Origin: CALZJC01 sp041574955
Lineage (GTDB): Bacteria; Acidobacteriota; Thermoanaerobaculia; Multivoradales; JAHEKO01
Direction: 5' to 3'
Assembly (NCBI GenBank): GCA_041574955.1
Contig: JBFGNS010000058.1
Span: 1 to 24,038 of the forward strand
Length of the DNA stretch: 24,038 nt
Shown: one piece after another, positions 1-7,328 of the stretch
How the letters are laid out: each line of letters begins with the position of its first letter
Numbering within the stretch: position 1 is the stretch's first letter
Position numbers and translations under genes: made by a program
Notes under the pieces: model-generated
The model's database searches: none
What the model saw: only the letters and a program-made list of their open reading frames with translations
What the model was told of the DNA's origin: nothing

Positions 1-924
1 GCGGCCGCGCCGCCGCCGGCGCCCCGACGCCACCGCCGGCTGCTGCCGTGGGCCGCAGCAGCAGCCCTGGCCCTGCTGGCGGCGGCGGCCAGCGGCTGGG
101 CGCTGGTGCAGCGCAGCCAGGAGACCTCGGCGGCAGTGCGCACCGCGCCGCCGCACCGGCTGCACGCTCCCCATGCCGAGCTGGCGGCGAAGGCGCGCCA
201 GCTGGCCGCGGCGGGTGACCTGCTGGCGGCCGCCCGGACCGCCCGGCTGGCGTCCGATCTGGCGCCGCACCGGGGCGATCTCGCCGAGCTCAGCCGGCTG
301 CTCGAGACCGAGGCCGACGGCTACCGGGACGAGCGGGCCCGCCAGGGCGAGGTCGAGCTGCTGCTGCAGTCGGCGCAGGAGGCGCGCCAGGCCGGCCGTT
401 TCCGCGAGGCGCTGGCGGCTCTGACTCGCGCTGCCGAGCTCGATCCCGAGCTGCCGGCGGTCAGGGAGCTGCAGCGGCGGGTGCGCAACGCCCACGCACG
501 GCAGCAGGCGCTGGCCGAGCGTCAGAGCCGAGCCGCGCCGGCGGTGGTCGACGAGCCGGTGGTGCGGCGCGCCGCGACCAAGCCCGAGCCGGAGCCCGAG
601 CCCGACTGGGCGGATCTGCGCGTCGACCTGTTCAGCCACCTGCCGCGCGGCGTGCTGACGCTGTACGCCGACGGCGAGCAGGTGCTTCAGCAGACCTTCC
701 GTTTCGGCAAGCGGACCGGCGTGTTCCGCCGCCAGAGCGGCGCCGGGCGGCTGGAGGCGCGCCGGCGGCTGCGGGCGGGCGACGCCGAGCTGCGCGTCTA
801 CCTGAGCCTGCCCGGCAGGCCGGCGGTCAGCGAGGCGCTGCAGGCGACGCTGGCAGGCGGCTCGACCAGCGTGCTGCGCATCCTGGTCGCCGAGGGCGGC
901 GAGCTCCAGGTCCGGCTGGACTGA
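1..924 (+). CDS. C-terminal part of a membrane-anchored helical-repeat (TPR-like) protein, 5' truncated by window
   Basis: Frame 1 is open from the first base, so the gene starts before the window; 307 residues are visible. A basic stretch (RRHRR) is followed by a hydrophobic Ala/Leu segment at visible residues about 14-34, a single membrane helix. After it come amphipathic Ala/Arg/Glu-rich helices resembling degenerate TPRs, including a recognisable unit ending EALAALTRAAELDPELPAV. A short PEPEPEP linker then leads to a C-terminal beta-rich domain of about 105 residues that I do not recognise. The layout (low-complexity Pro/Ala, basic patch, TM, TPR-like) is common at the C-terminus of transmembrane Ser/Thr kinases in Acidobacteriota and Myxococcota, but no kinase motif is inside the window, so that is a guess. 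The stop is 6 bp from the stop of the convergent M16 gene. The GTG at 106 is an internal codon. Confidence 0.75.
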   Translation, partial: AAAPPPAPRRHRRLLPWAAAAALALLAAAASGWALVQRSQETSAAVRTAPPHRLHAPHAELAAKARQLAAAGDLLAAARTARLASDLAPHRGDLAELSRLLETEADGYRDERARQGEVELLLQSAQEARQAGRFREALAALTRAAELDPELPAVRELQRRVRNAHARQQALAERQSRAAPAVVDEPVVRRAATKPEPEPEPDWADLRVDLFSHLPRGVLTLYADGEQVLQQTFRFGKRTGVFRRQSGAGRLEARRRLRAGDAELRVYLSLPGRPAVSEALQATLAGGSTSVLRILVAEGGELQVRLD

Positions 925-930
925 GCGGCG

Positions 931-3087
931 TCAGCCGCCGCTGGCGGCCGCTTCCTCCACCGGGCGATCGAACTGCTCCTCGCCCACCTGCGGGTCGAGC
1001 TCGATCGCGTCGGTGGTGAGCTCGATGTACGGCTCGCCCTCGAAGGTCGACACGGTGCGGTGCGGCAGACGCAGGCCGCCGACGGCGCGCACGTCCGAGA
1101 ACGTCTGCACCACCTCGCCGGGACCGCCGCCGAAGCCGCTGCCGCGGAAGCTCATCTCCACCACCTCGCCCGTGGCGGCGTCCACCGCCAGACCGATCAG
1201 GTCGTCGGCCAGCTTGATCTGAAGCCGCTCGACGGCGCGACCGTCGATCTCGCCGGCGCCCGTCGCCACCGCCTCGAACCCCGGCTGGTCGCGCAGACGC
1301 AGCAGCGCCACCAGGTCGCGGCGTATCGACTTGCGGGTGTCGGCGAGCTGGGATTCAGGCAGGTCGCGCGCCCCCTGCGGCGTGTCGACAAAGCCGCCGT
1401 CGGGGGTGACCACCGTCGTCATGGTGCCGAACGGCAGGGTCACCTCCTGACGGTAGCGGTCGGGGAACACGACCAGCTCGCGGACCTTGATCTGCATCGC
1501 GCCTTGCGGCGTGTGGGCCACCGCCTGGCCCGACTGGCGCAGCGCGACCAGCGCGTCGAGCGCCTCGCCGCCGCCGTGCGCGGCGACCACCCTGGCCACC
1601 AGCTCGCGGCCGCGCTCGGTGGCCTCGGGGGTCGCCGCCGCCGCCTCGACCTCGAGCTCGGGGATCGAGATGTCGACGGCGCGCACCGTGCCGAACTCGT
1701 CGAGCGCCCGATCGCGGCCCGCTTCCGGACCCACTACCAGGATGGCGAACCTATCGGGCTCGAGGTAGTCGCGAGCCGCCGCCCGTACCTGCTCCAGACC
1801 GACCTGCTGGATGCCGCGGTAGTAGCGGCTCAGCCAGTCCAGCGGGTAGCCGAAGTACTCGTAGGTCAGCTGCTGGCTCAGGATCTCGCGCCGCGAATCG
1901 GAGTTGAAGACGAATGAGTTGAGGATGCCCGCGAGCGCCCGGTCGAGCTCCTCCTGCGTCGGGGGTCGCGAGCTCAGGCCGCGCGCCTCCTCGAGCAGGG
2001 CCTCGATGCCGGCGCCGGTGGACTCGGTCTTGGTGGTCATGAAGATGCCGGTGTCGCCGGGGTAGTCCCACTCGGCGCCGATGCCACCCGATACCGCGTA
2101 GGCCAGCCCCTTCTTGGTGCGCACGTTCGAGAACAGGCGCGAGGCGAAGCCACCGGAGAAGATCTCGTTGACCAGCTCCACCGCCAGATAGTCCGGGTTG
2201 TCGCGCCGGATCCCGAGATGACCCATCATGATGTTGGACTGGGTCATGTCGTCCTTGCGCGCGTAATAGACGCCGGGCGCGAACTGCTCGCCCCAGTCGC
2301 CCTGCGGCGGCGGCGGCGCCGCCGGTCCGGCAGGCCAGTCGCCGAAAGCGGCGCGGATCTCGGCCAGCACCTGCTCGGAGTCGAAGTCGCCGACCACGCC
2401 GAGGATGACGTTGTTGGGGTGGAAGTACCGCTGGTGCCAGGCGATCAGGTCCGGCCGGCCGACCGCCGCCACCGAGGTGTAGGTCGGATTGCGCGCGTAA
2501 GGCGAGTCGGCGCCGTAGACGATCTCCGCGAACTCGCGGAACAGCACCTGCTGCGGCGAGTCGTTCTGGCGGGCGATGCCGGCGTTGAGCTGGTTCTTGG
2601 CGACGTCCAGCTTGTCCTGGGCGAACACCGGTCGACGCAGGATCTCGGCGAACAGGCCGAGGACGTCGACGAAGTCCTCCTTCAGGCAGCTCATCGACGC
2701 CGAGCCCGACGCCGTGTCGATGCCGGTCTCGATGCTGGCGGCGCGGCTCTCCAGGTAGTCGTCGATCTCGTCGCCGCTGCGCAGCTCGGTGCCTCCGGTG
2801 CGCAGCACGGTGCCGGTGAGCGACGCCAACCCCACCTTGCCGGCGGGCTCGTGCCGGCTGCCGGTGCGGATACGGGCGAAGACGTCGATCAGCGGCAGCT
2901 CGTGGTCCTCGAGCAGCATTACCACCAGGCCGTTGTCGAGCACAACGCGGGTCGGCTGCGGCGGATCGAAGGACGGCAGCGGCGGATAGGTCAGCTCCTC
3001 GACGTTGGCGACCTGGGCCGCCGACGGCAGGGCGGCAACCAGCAGCAGGGCGGCAGCGAACCGGGACGCGAGGCGAAGTCGGTACAT
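931..3087 (-). CDS. M16 family peptidase-like protein, catalytically inactive subunit, with extra C-terminal domain
   Basis: 718 residues, with a signal peptide (about residues 1-24, ending PSAAQ) that places it in the periplasm or outer membrane. Residues about 40-480 have the two-lobed M16 (insulinase/PqqL-type) fold. The HxxEH zinc motif is missing: where active members read GLAHxxEH this one reads GLASLTGT (about residues 87-94), and the downstream Glu is not seen. It is therefore predicted to be the non-catalytic partner of the M16 peptidase encoded just upstream, as in heterodimeric M16B enzymes. The last ~220 residues (from about ERGRELVARVVAAHGG) form an extra, mostly beta domain resembling LolA/RseB-like lipoprotein-binding folds; that match is by eye only. 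The start at 3087 is chosen for the signal peptide and a GGAG Shine-Dalgarno; 23 bp separate it from the stop of the upstream gene. Upstream in-frame extension would run into that gene. Confidence 0.9.
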   Translation of the reverse strand: MYRLRLASRFAAALLLVAALPSAAQVANVEELTYPPLPSFDPPQPTRVVLDNGLVVMLLEDHELPLIDVFARIRTGSRHEPAGKVGLASLTGTVLRTGGTELRSGDEIDDYLESRAASIETGIDTASGSASMSCLKEDFVDVLGLFAEILRRPVFAQDKLDVAKNQLNAGIARQNDSPQQVLFREFAEIVYGADSPYARNPTYTSVAAVGRPDLIAWHQRYFHPNNVILGVVGDFDSEQVLAEIRAAFGDWPAGPAAPPPPQGDWGEQFAPGVYYARKDDMTQSNIMMGHLGIRRDNPDYLAVELVNEIFSGGFASRLFSNVRTKKGLAYAVSGGIGAEWDYPGDTGIFMTTKTESTGAGIEALLEEARGLSSRPPTQEELDRALAGILNSFVFNSDSRREILSQQLTYEYFGYPLDWLSRYYRGIQQVGLEQVRAAARDYLEPDRFAILVVGPEAGRDRALDEFGTVRAVDISIPELEVEAAAATPEATERGRELVARVVAAHGGGEALDALVALRQSGQAVAHTPQGAMQIKVRELVVFPDRYRQEVTLPFGTMTTVVTPDGGFVDTPQGARDLPESQLADTRKSIRRDLVALLRLRDQPGFEAVATGAGEIDGRAVERLQIKLADDLIGLAVDAATGEVVEMSFRGSGFGGGPGEVVQTFSDVRAVGGLRLPHRTVSTFEGEPYIELTTDAIELDPQVGEEQFDRPVEEAAASGG

Positions 3088-3110
3088 GGCGAGCTCTCCG
3101 GGGGAACCGC

Positions 3111-4649
3111 TCAGCGAGCGCTGCCGGCGGCGGCGGCCGGTTCGGGGGCCGGTTCGGGGGCGCGGGTGACGATCATGCCGATGGTACGGTTCGCGGGCAC
3201 CAGCGTGTCGGTGACCACTCGGCGGACGTCGGCGGCGGTCACCGCCTCGATCCGGTCGGTATAGCGGAACAGCTCGCGCCAGTCGCCGTACAGCGTGTGC
3301 CAGCGCGCCAGGCTGTTGGCCATGCCGAAGTTGCTGCGCAGCGAGCGCAGCAGGCCCGCCTTGGCGCGGGTCTTGGCGCGCGCCAGCTCCTCGTCGCTGA
3401 CGTCCTCGCTCTTGAGGCGCTCGATCTCGTCGCGGATCGCGGCCTGCACCTGCTCGTTGGTCGAGCCGGGCGCCGGGAAGGCGAAGGTGATCCACAGCCC
3501 GGGGTACTTGCCTCCGGGCAGCGAGCTGAACGAGCCGGCGCTGACGGCGATCTTCTGGTCCCGCACCAGCGAGCGGTAGAGCCGCGACGTGCGACCGGCC
3601 GAGAAGACGTCGTCGACGACCTCCCACACCGGCTGGTCGGGGTGGGTCACCGCCGGCTTGTGGTAGCCCTCGAGATAGACCGGCTGGGCGGGATCTTCGA
3701 GCACGATGGTCTTCTCGGCGATCTGCGGCGGCTCGACCGTGCGCAGCGGCGGCGGCGCCGGCCGCGCCGGCACGCGCCCGAAGTAGCGCCGGATCACCGG
3801 CAGCACCTGGTCGGCGCGCACGTCGCCGACGATCGCGGTGACCATGTTGGACGGCGCATAATGCCGCCGGTAGAACTCCCGGGCGTCGGTGATCGTGAAC
3901 GACTGCAGATCGCTCATGTAGCCCACCACCGGCTGCTTGTAGGGGTGGGCGACGAAGGCGGTTGCCAGGAACTGCTCGAGCATCCGCCCGACCGGCGTGC
4001 TCTCGGTGCGCAGCCGCCGCTCCTCCTGCACCACGTCGCGCTCCTTGTAGAACTCGCGAAACACCGGATTGAGGAACCGCTCGGACTCGAGATAGGCGAA
4101 CAGCTCGAACTTGTTGACCGGCAGCGAGTAGAAGTAGCCGGTGAAGTCGGTATTGGTGAAGGCGTTGAGCCCGGTCGCCCCCTCGCGGGTCAGCACCTCG
4201 TCGAACGCCCCGCTTTCGGCGTAGGAGTTGGCCTCCTCCTCGCGCTGCTTGAACTCCTCGTACAGCCTGTCGGCGTCCTCGGAGCCGGTCAGCCGGGCGC
4301 CCAGGTACGCCTGGTAGGCCTCCTCCATGGCGTCGATCGCCCGCCGCTCGGCGGCGTAGTCCTTCGAGCCGAGGTTGGGGAAGCCCTTGAAGGCCATGTG
4401 CTCGAACATGTGCGCCAGGCCGGTGATGCCGGGCACCTCCTGCGCCCCACCCACGTTGACGTAGGTCGCGAAGGTGAACACCGGCGCCACCGGACGCTCG
4501 ACGATGACGAAGGTCCAGCCGTTGTCGAGCACCTCGACGGTTGTGCGGCGCTCGAACTCGGCCAGGTCCTGGGCGGCGGCGGCCGCCGCCAGCGAGATCA
4601 GGGCGAGGCCGCAGGCCAGGGCGCGGCCGCGCCAGAAGTTACGGTTCAT
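3111..4649 (-). CDS. M16 family zinc metallopeptidase, active subunit
   Basis: 512 residues with an N-terminal signal peptide (residues about 1-26, AAAAAAQ). The zinc motif HMFEH is at residues 80-84 and the downstream glutamates lie in ERDVVQEE (E203 and E210), as in pitrilysin-type peptidases. A charged helical insertion of about 40 residues (about 100-145) sits between the HxxEH helix and the conserved LNAFTNTDFTGYF strand, making the spacing to the metal Glu longer than usual. The second M16 lobe (about residues 235-430) contains the R-x-x-x-L-Y motif (SRLYRSLVRDQKIAV). It probably degrades peptides or misfolded proteins in the periplasm as a heterodimer with the inactive subunit encoded 23 bp downstream. 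The start at 4649 follows a GGGAG Shine-Dalgarno; 46 bp separate it from efp upstream, so the three genes probably form one operon. Confidence 0.93.
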   Translation of the reverse strand: MNRNFWRGRALACGLALISLAAAAAAQDLAEFERRTTVEVLDNGWTFVIVERPVAPVFTFATYVNVGGAQEVPGITGLAHMFEHMAFKGFPNLGSKDYAAERRAIDAMEEAYQAYLGARLTGSEDADRLYEEFKQREEEANSYAESGAFDEVLTREGATGLNAFTNTDFTGYFYSLPVNKFELFAYLESERFLNPVFREFYKERDVVQEERRLRTESTPVGRMLEQFLATAFVAHPYKQPVVGYMSDLQSFTITDAREFYRRHYAPSNMVTAIVGDVRADQVLPVIRRYFGRVPARPAPPPLRTVEPPQIAEKTIVLEDPAQPVYLEGYHKPAVTHPDQPVWEVVDDVFSAGRTSRLYRSLVRDQKIAVSAGSFSSLPGGKYPGLWITFAFPAPGSTNEQVQAAIRDEIERLKSEDVSDEELARAKTRAKAGLLRSLRSNFGMANSLARWHTLYGDWRELFRYTDRIEAVTAADVRRVVTDTLVPANRTIGMIVTRAPEPAPEPAAAAGSAR

Positions 4650-4695
4650 GCGGGACTCCCGGAGCGATGATCGACGGCGAGGCACCGGCAAGCGC

Positions 4696-5262
4696 TCAGG
4701 CGCGCTCCAGGTAGCTGCCGTCGTCAGTGAGCAGGCGGATCTTCTCGCCGTTCTTGATGAACGGCGGCACCTGGACCACGTAGCCGGTCTCGATGGTGGC
4801 GTCCTTGGTGACGTTGGTCGCGGTGTTGCCCATGTTGGGGTTCTCGATCGTGTCGACCACCTGGAACACCATCTTCTGGGGCAGCTGCACGCCGATCGCC
4901 CTGCCCTCGTAGAGCGTGACCTGCGCTTCCGCCTGCTCCACCAGGAAGTTGGCGGAGAAGCCGAGCAGCTCGCTCGGCACCAGGTGCTGCTCGAACGTCT
5001 CCAGATCCATGAACACGTAGTCGTCGCCGTGCTTGTAGAGGTACTGCATGGAACGGGTGGTGGCGTCGGCGAGCTCCATCTTGGTGCCGGCGCGAACGGT
5101 GTGGTCGATCACCTTGCCGGAGATGATCCCCTTGAGCTTGAAACGGACGAAGGCCCCGCCCTTGCCGGGCTTGTGGTGGGCGCGCTCGAGTACGGTGTAC
5201 GGCTCGCCGTCCAGCTCGAGCTTGGTGCCCGGACGGCAAGCGTTGGCGTCGATGGATCCCAT
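4696..5262 (-). CDS. efp: translation elongation factor P
   Basis: 188 residues, the normal EF-P length. EF-P binds the ribosome next to the P-site tRNA and relieves stalling at polyproline stretches. The three OB-like domains are visible: the N-terminal KOW-like domain with the tip loop HHKPGKGG carrying the conserved Lys34, the middle domain (YLYKHGDDYVFMDLETFEQ) and the C-terminal domain ending TDDGSYLERA. Lys34 at the tip is the residue that EpmA/EpmB beta-lysylate in some bacteria. No modification gene lies in the window, so the modification state is unknown. The start at 5262 fits the family N-terminus; a GGAG lies about 11 nt upstream, a slightly long spacing. First gene of the minus-strand operon with the M16 pair, divergent from the aldehyde dehydrogenase gene. 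Confidence 0.97.
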   Translation of the reverse strand: MGSIDANACRPGTKLELDGEPYTVLERAHHKPGKGGAFVRFKLKGIISGKVIDHTVRAGTKMELADATTRSMQYLYKHGDDYVFMDLETFEQHLVPSELLGFSANFLVEQAEAQVTLYEGRAIGVQLPQKMVFQVVDTIENPNMGNTATNVTKDATIETGYVVQVPPFIKNGEKIRLLTDDGSYLERA

Positions 5263-5329
5263 GGCTGCTGCTACTCCGAGTTGGTCTGGGGAGGGGTGAC
5301 CGCGAGCCGCGCGGGCCGCGGCGCCGGCC

Positions 5330-5342
5330 TATTCTGCCCCGG
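5330..5342 (+). promoter_or_regulatory. -10-like box TATTCT upstream of the aldehyde dehydrogenase gene
   Basis: TATTCT at 5330-5335 is an AT-rich island in GC-rich DNA, 7 nt before an in-frame ATG at 5343. On the minus strand the same bases read CAGAAT and could be the -10 of efp, giving overlapping divergent promoters. If transcription starts near 5342, the mRNA is either leaderless from 5343 or has an 85-nt leader to the ATG at 5427. No clear -35 element is visible. Confidence 0.4.
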
Positions 5343-5426
5343 ATGAGGGCGCCGGGCAAGCCGGCGCCGGCGCCCGCCGGCCGGCGCCTGTGGCAGACTC
5401 GGCACCGGACCACCGAGGGAGGAGCC

Positions 5427-7145
5427 ATGGCCATCGCTACCGCAACCGGCGCCGCCGACGTCAGCTCGCGACACGACCTCGAGGCCGCGGTCGAAACGCT
5501 GCAAAACCGCAGCCGCGCCTGGCTGGAAATGCCGATCGAGCGCAAGATCGGCTTCGCCGAGGCCACCCTCGACGGGCTCGGCCGGGTGGCGGAACGGCAG
5601 GTCGCGGCGGCGCTGGCCGCCAAGGGGCTGCCGGCCGACCAGCCGGTGGCCGGCGAAGAGTGGTTCGCCGGCCCGTACGTGCAGCTGCGCGGTCTGCGCC
5701 TGCTGCTCGACAGCCTGCGCCAGATCCGGGACCGCGGCCGGATCGAGCTGCCGGCCGACCGCCTGGCCGAGCGCGGCGACGGGCAGCTGGCGGTGAGGGT
5801 GTTCCCCGGCGACGTGCTCGACGGGCTGCTGTTCCGCGGCTTCAGCGCCGAGGTCTGGATGCAGCCGGAGGTGCGCCGCGACAACCTGGCGGAGCACGTC
5901 GGCATGATCTACCGGCAGCCGGCCCCGCGACCGGCGGTGGCGCTGGTGCTGGGCGCCGGCAACGTCGCCAGCATCCCCACCCTCGACGCGGTGCACAAGC
6001 TGTTCGCCGAGGGCCGGCCGACGCTGCTCAAGTTCAACCCGGTCAACGACTACCTGGGGCCGCTGGTCGCCGAGGCGTTCAGCGAGCTGATCGCGGCCGG
6101 CTTCCTGCGCCTGGCCTACGGCGGTGCCGAGGTCGGCGAGTACCTGTGCCGGCATCCCGGCATCGACGAGATCCACATCACCGGCAGCCAGCGCACCCAC
6201 GACGCCATTGTCTACGGGCCGGGCGAGGAAGGCGCGGCGCGCAAGCGGCGCGGCGCCCCGCTGCTCGACAAGAAGATCACCAGCGAGCTCGGCAACGTCA
6301 GCCCGATGATCGTGCTGCCGGGCGAATGGAGCGACGCGGACCTCGAGTTCCAGGCCCAGAACCTGGCCACCCAGATCGTCCAGAACGGCGGCTTCAACTG
6401 CAACGCCACCAAGGTCGTCCTGACGGCGCGCGACTGGCCGCAGCGACGGGAGCTGCTGCAGCGGCTGCGCCGCACGCTCACCAGGCTGCCGCCCCGCCCC
6501 GCCTACTACCCGGGTGCCGAAGAGCGGTTCGAGCGCTTCGTCACCGCCTACCCGCAGAGCGAGCTGCTGGGCGTCCGGCGCGCGGGTGTGCTACCGCCGG
6601 CGCTGGCCGTGGACGTCGACGCCGCGCAGGCCGAAGGTCTGGCGTTCGAGGAGGAGTCGTTCTGCGCCTTCACGGTCGAGACCGCACTGCCCGCGGCCGA
6701 CGCCGGCGAGCTGCTCGAACGGGCGGTCGAGTTCTGCAACGAGCGGCTGCACGGTACGCTCAACGCCGGGCTTATCGTCGACCCACGCACCGAGCGGGCG
6801 CTGGGTGGGGCGGTCGAGCGGGCGGTGGCGCGGCTACGCTACGGCTCGGTGGCGATCAACCACTGGCCGGCGATGGCCTACGGTCTCGGCTCGACGCCCT
6901 GGGGCGGCTTTCCGGGGCAGCCGCTCGACGACGTCCAGAGCGGCCGCGGCTTCGTCCACAACAGCTGGCTGTTCGAGCGGCCCCAGAAGAGCGTGGTGCG
7001 GGGCCCGTTCCGGGTCACGCCCAAGCCGGCGTGGTTCGTGACCCACGCCGCGGCCCACCGCGTGGGGCGGGAGCTGACCGCGCTCGAGCGGGATCGCAGC
7101 CCGCTGCACCTGCCGGCGATCCTCTGGCACGCGTTGCGCGGCTAG
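5427..7145 (+). CDS. aldehyde dehydrogenase superfamily protein (NAD(P)-dependent, substrate unknown)
   Basis: 572 residues. ALDH-superfamily core motifs are in order: a Rossmann region (VALVLGAGNVASIPTLDAV), the cofactor-proximal ITGSQRTHDAI, the general-base region with Glu287 (TSELGNVSPMIV) and the nucleophile Cys325 in NGGFNCNATK. It lacks the canonical GQxC sequence and, at about 570 residues, is longer than the usual ~480-500, with N- and C-terminal extensions. It therefore belongs to a divergent branch rather than a classical betaine or acetaldehyde dehydrogenase. The likely reaction is oxidation of an aldehyde, or reduction of an acyl thioester, at Cys325; the substrate cannot be told from sequence. 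The start at 5427 is chosen for an AGGGAGGAG Shine-Dalgarno at 5416-5424. An in-frame ATG at 5343 would add 28 low-complexity residues. Monocistronic, with a structured repeat element beginning 2 nt after the stop. Confidence 0.85.
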   Translation: MAIATATGAADVSSRHDLEAAVETLQNRSRAWLEMPIERKIGFAEATLDGLGRVAERQVAAALAAKGLPADQPVAGEEWFAGPYVQLRGLRLLLDSLRQIRDRGRIELPADRLAERGDGQLAVRVFPGDVLDGLLFRGFSAEVWMQPEVRRDNLAEHVGMIYRQPAPRPAVALVLGAGNVASIPTLDAVHKLFAEGRPTLLKFNPVNDYLGPLVAEAFSELIAAGFLRLAYGGAEVGEYLCRHPGIDEIHITGSQRTHDAIVYGPGEEGAARKRRGAPLLDKKITSELGNVSPMIVLPGEWSDADLEFQAQNLATQIVQNGGFNCNATKVVLTARDWPQRRELLQRLRRTLTRLPPRPAYYPGAEERFERFVTAYPQSELLGVRRAGVLPPALAVDVDAAQAEGLAFEEESFCAFTVETALPAADAGELLERAVEFCNERLHGTLNAGLIVDPRTERALGGAVERAVARLRYGSVAINHWPAMAYGLGSTPWGGFPGQPLDDVQSGRGFVHNSWLFERPQKSVVRGPFRVTPKPAWFVTHAAAHRVGRELTALERDRSPLHLPAILWHALRG

Positions 7146-7147
7146 CC

Positions 7148-7319
7148 TGACCTTCTCACCGAGCCGCTCGCCGAGCGGCCGTGGGTGCCTCGAGATGCGC
7201 GGCTCACCGCCGGAGGGCACGGCAGGCGTACCGGGAGTACGTCGAGCATGCCCGGACAAGGTCGGTCGTGCAGATTCAGGTGCATGCGGACGCGCAGCAG
7301 CGGACGGGTGAGAAGATCA
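7148..7319. repeat. 172-bp structured element with terminal inverted repeats (REP-like or RNA element)
   Basis: The 21-bp ends are inverted copies: 7148-7168 starts TGACCTTCTCACC and the reverse complement of 7299-7319 starts TGATCTTCTCACC; 17 of 21 positions agree. Inside are a 7-bp hairpin GCCGCTC/GAGCGGC (7163-7179), a GTGCC/GGCAC stem (7185-7189 with 7216-7220), and GGCGTAC/GTACGTC around a 5-nt loop (7225-7243, one G-U pair). The element fills the gap between two convergent genes. It has no convincing ORF: frames through it are shadows of the PilZ gene. A similar lone end lies at 20346-20366. It may be a mobile repeat or a structured 3'-UTR/termination element; I cannot name a family. 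Confidence 0.6.
7163..7179 (+). terminator. hairpin 18 nt after the aldehyde dehydrogenase stop
   Basis: Perfect 7-bp stem GCCGCTC/GAGCGGC with a GCC loop, inside the left end of the repeat element. There is no U-tract, so intrinsic termination is uncertain; it may only protect the mRNA 3' end. Confidence 0.35.
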
Positions 7320-7328
7320 CACTGCCCC

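Noticed and set aside
7125..7138. TGGCAC...TTGCG near the end of the aldehyde dehydrogenase gene, resembling a sigma-54 promoter
   Set aside because: The spacing between the two halves is 3 nt instead of 5, which sigma-54 does not tolerate, and it lies inside a coding region.
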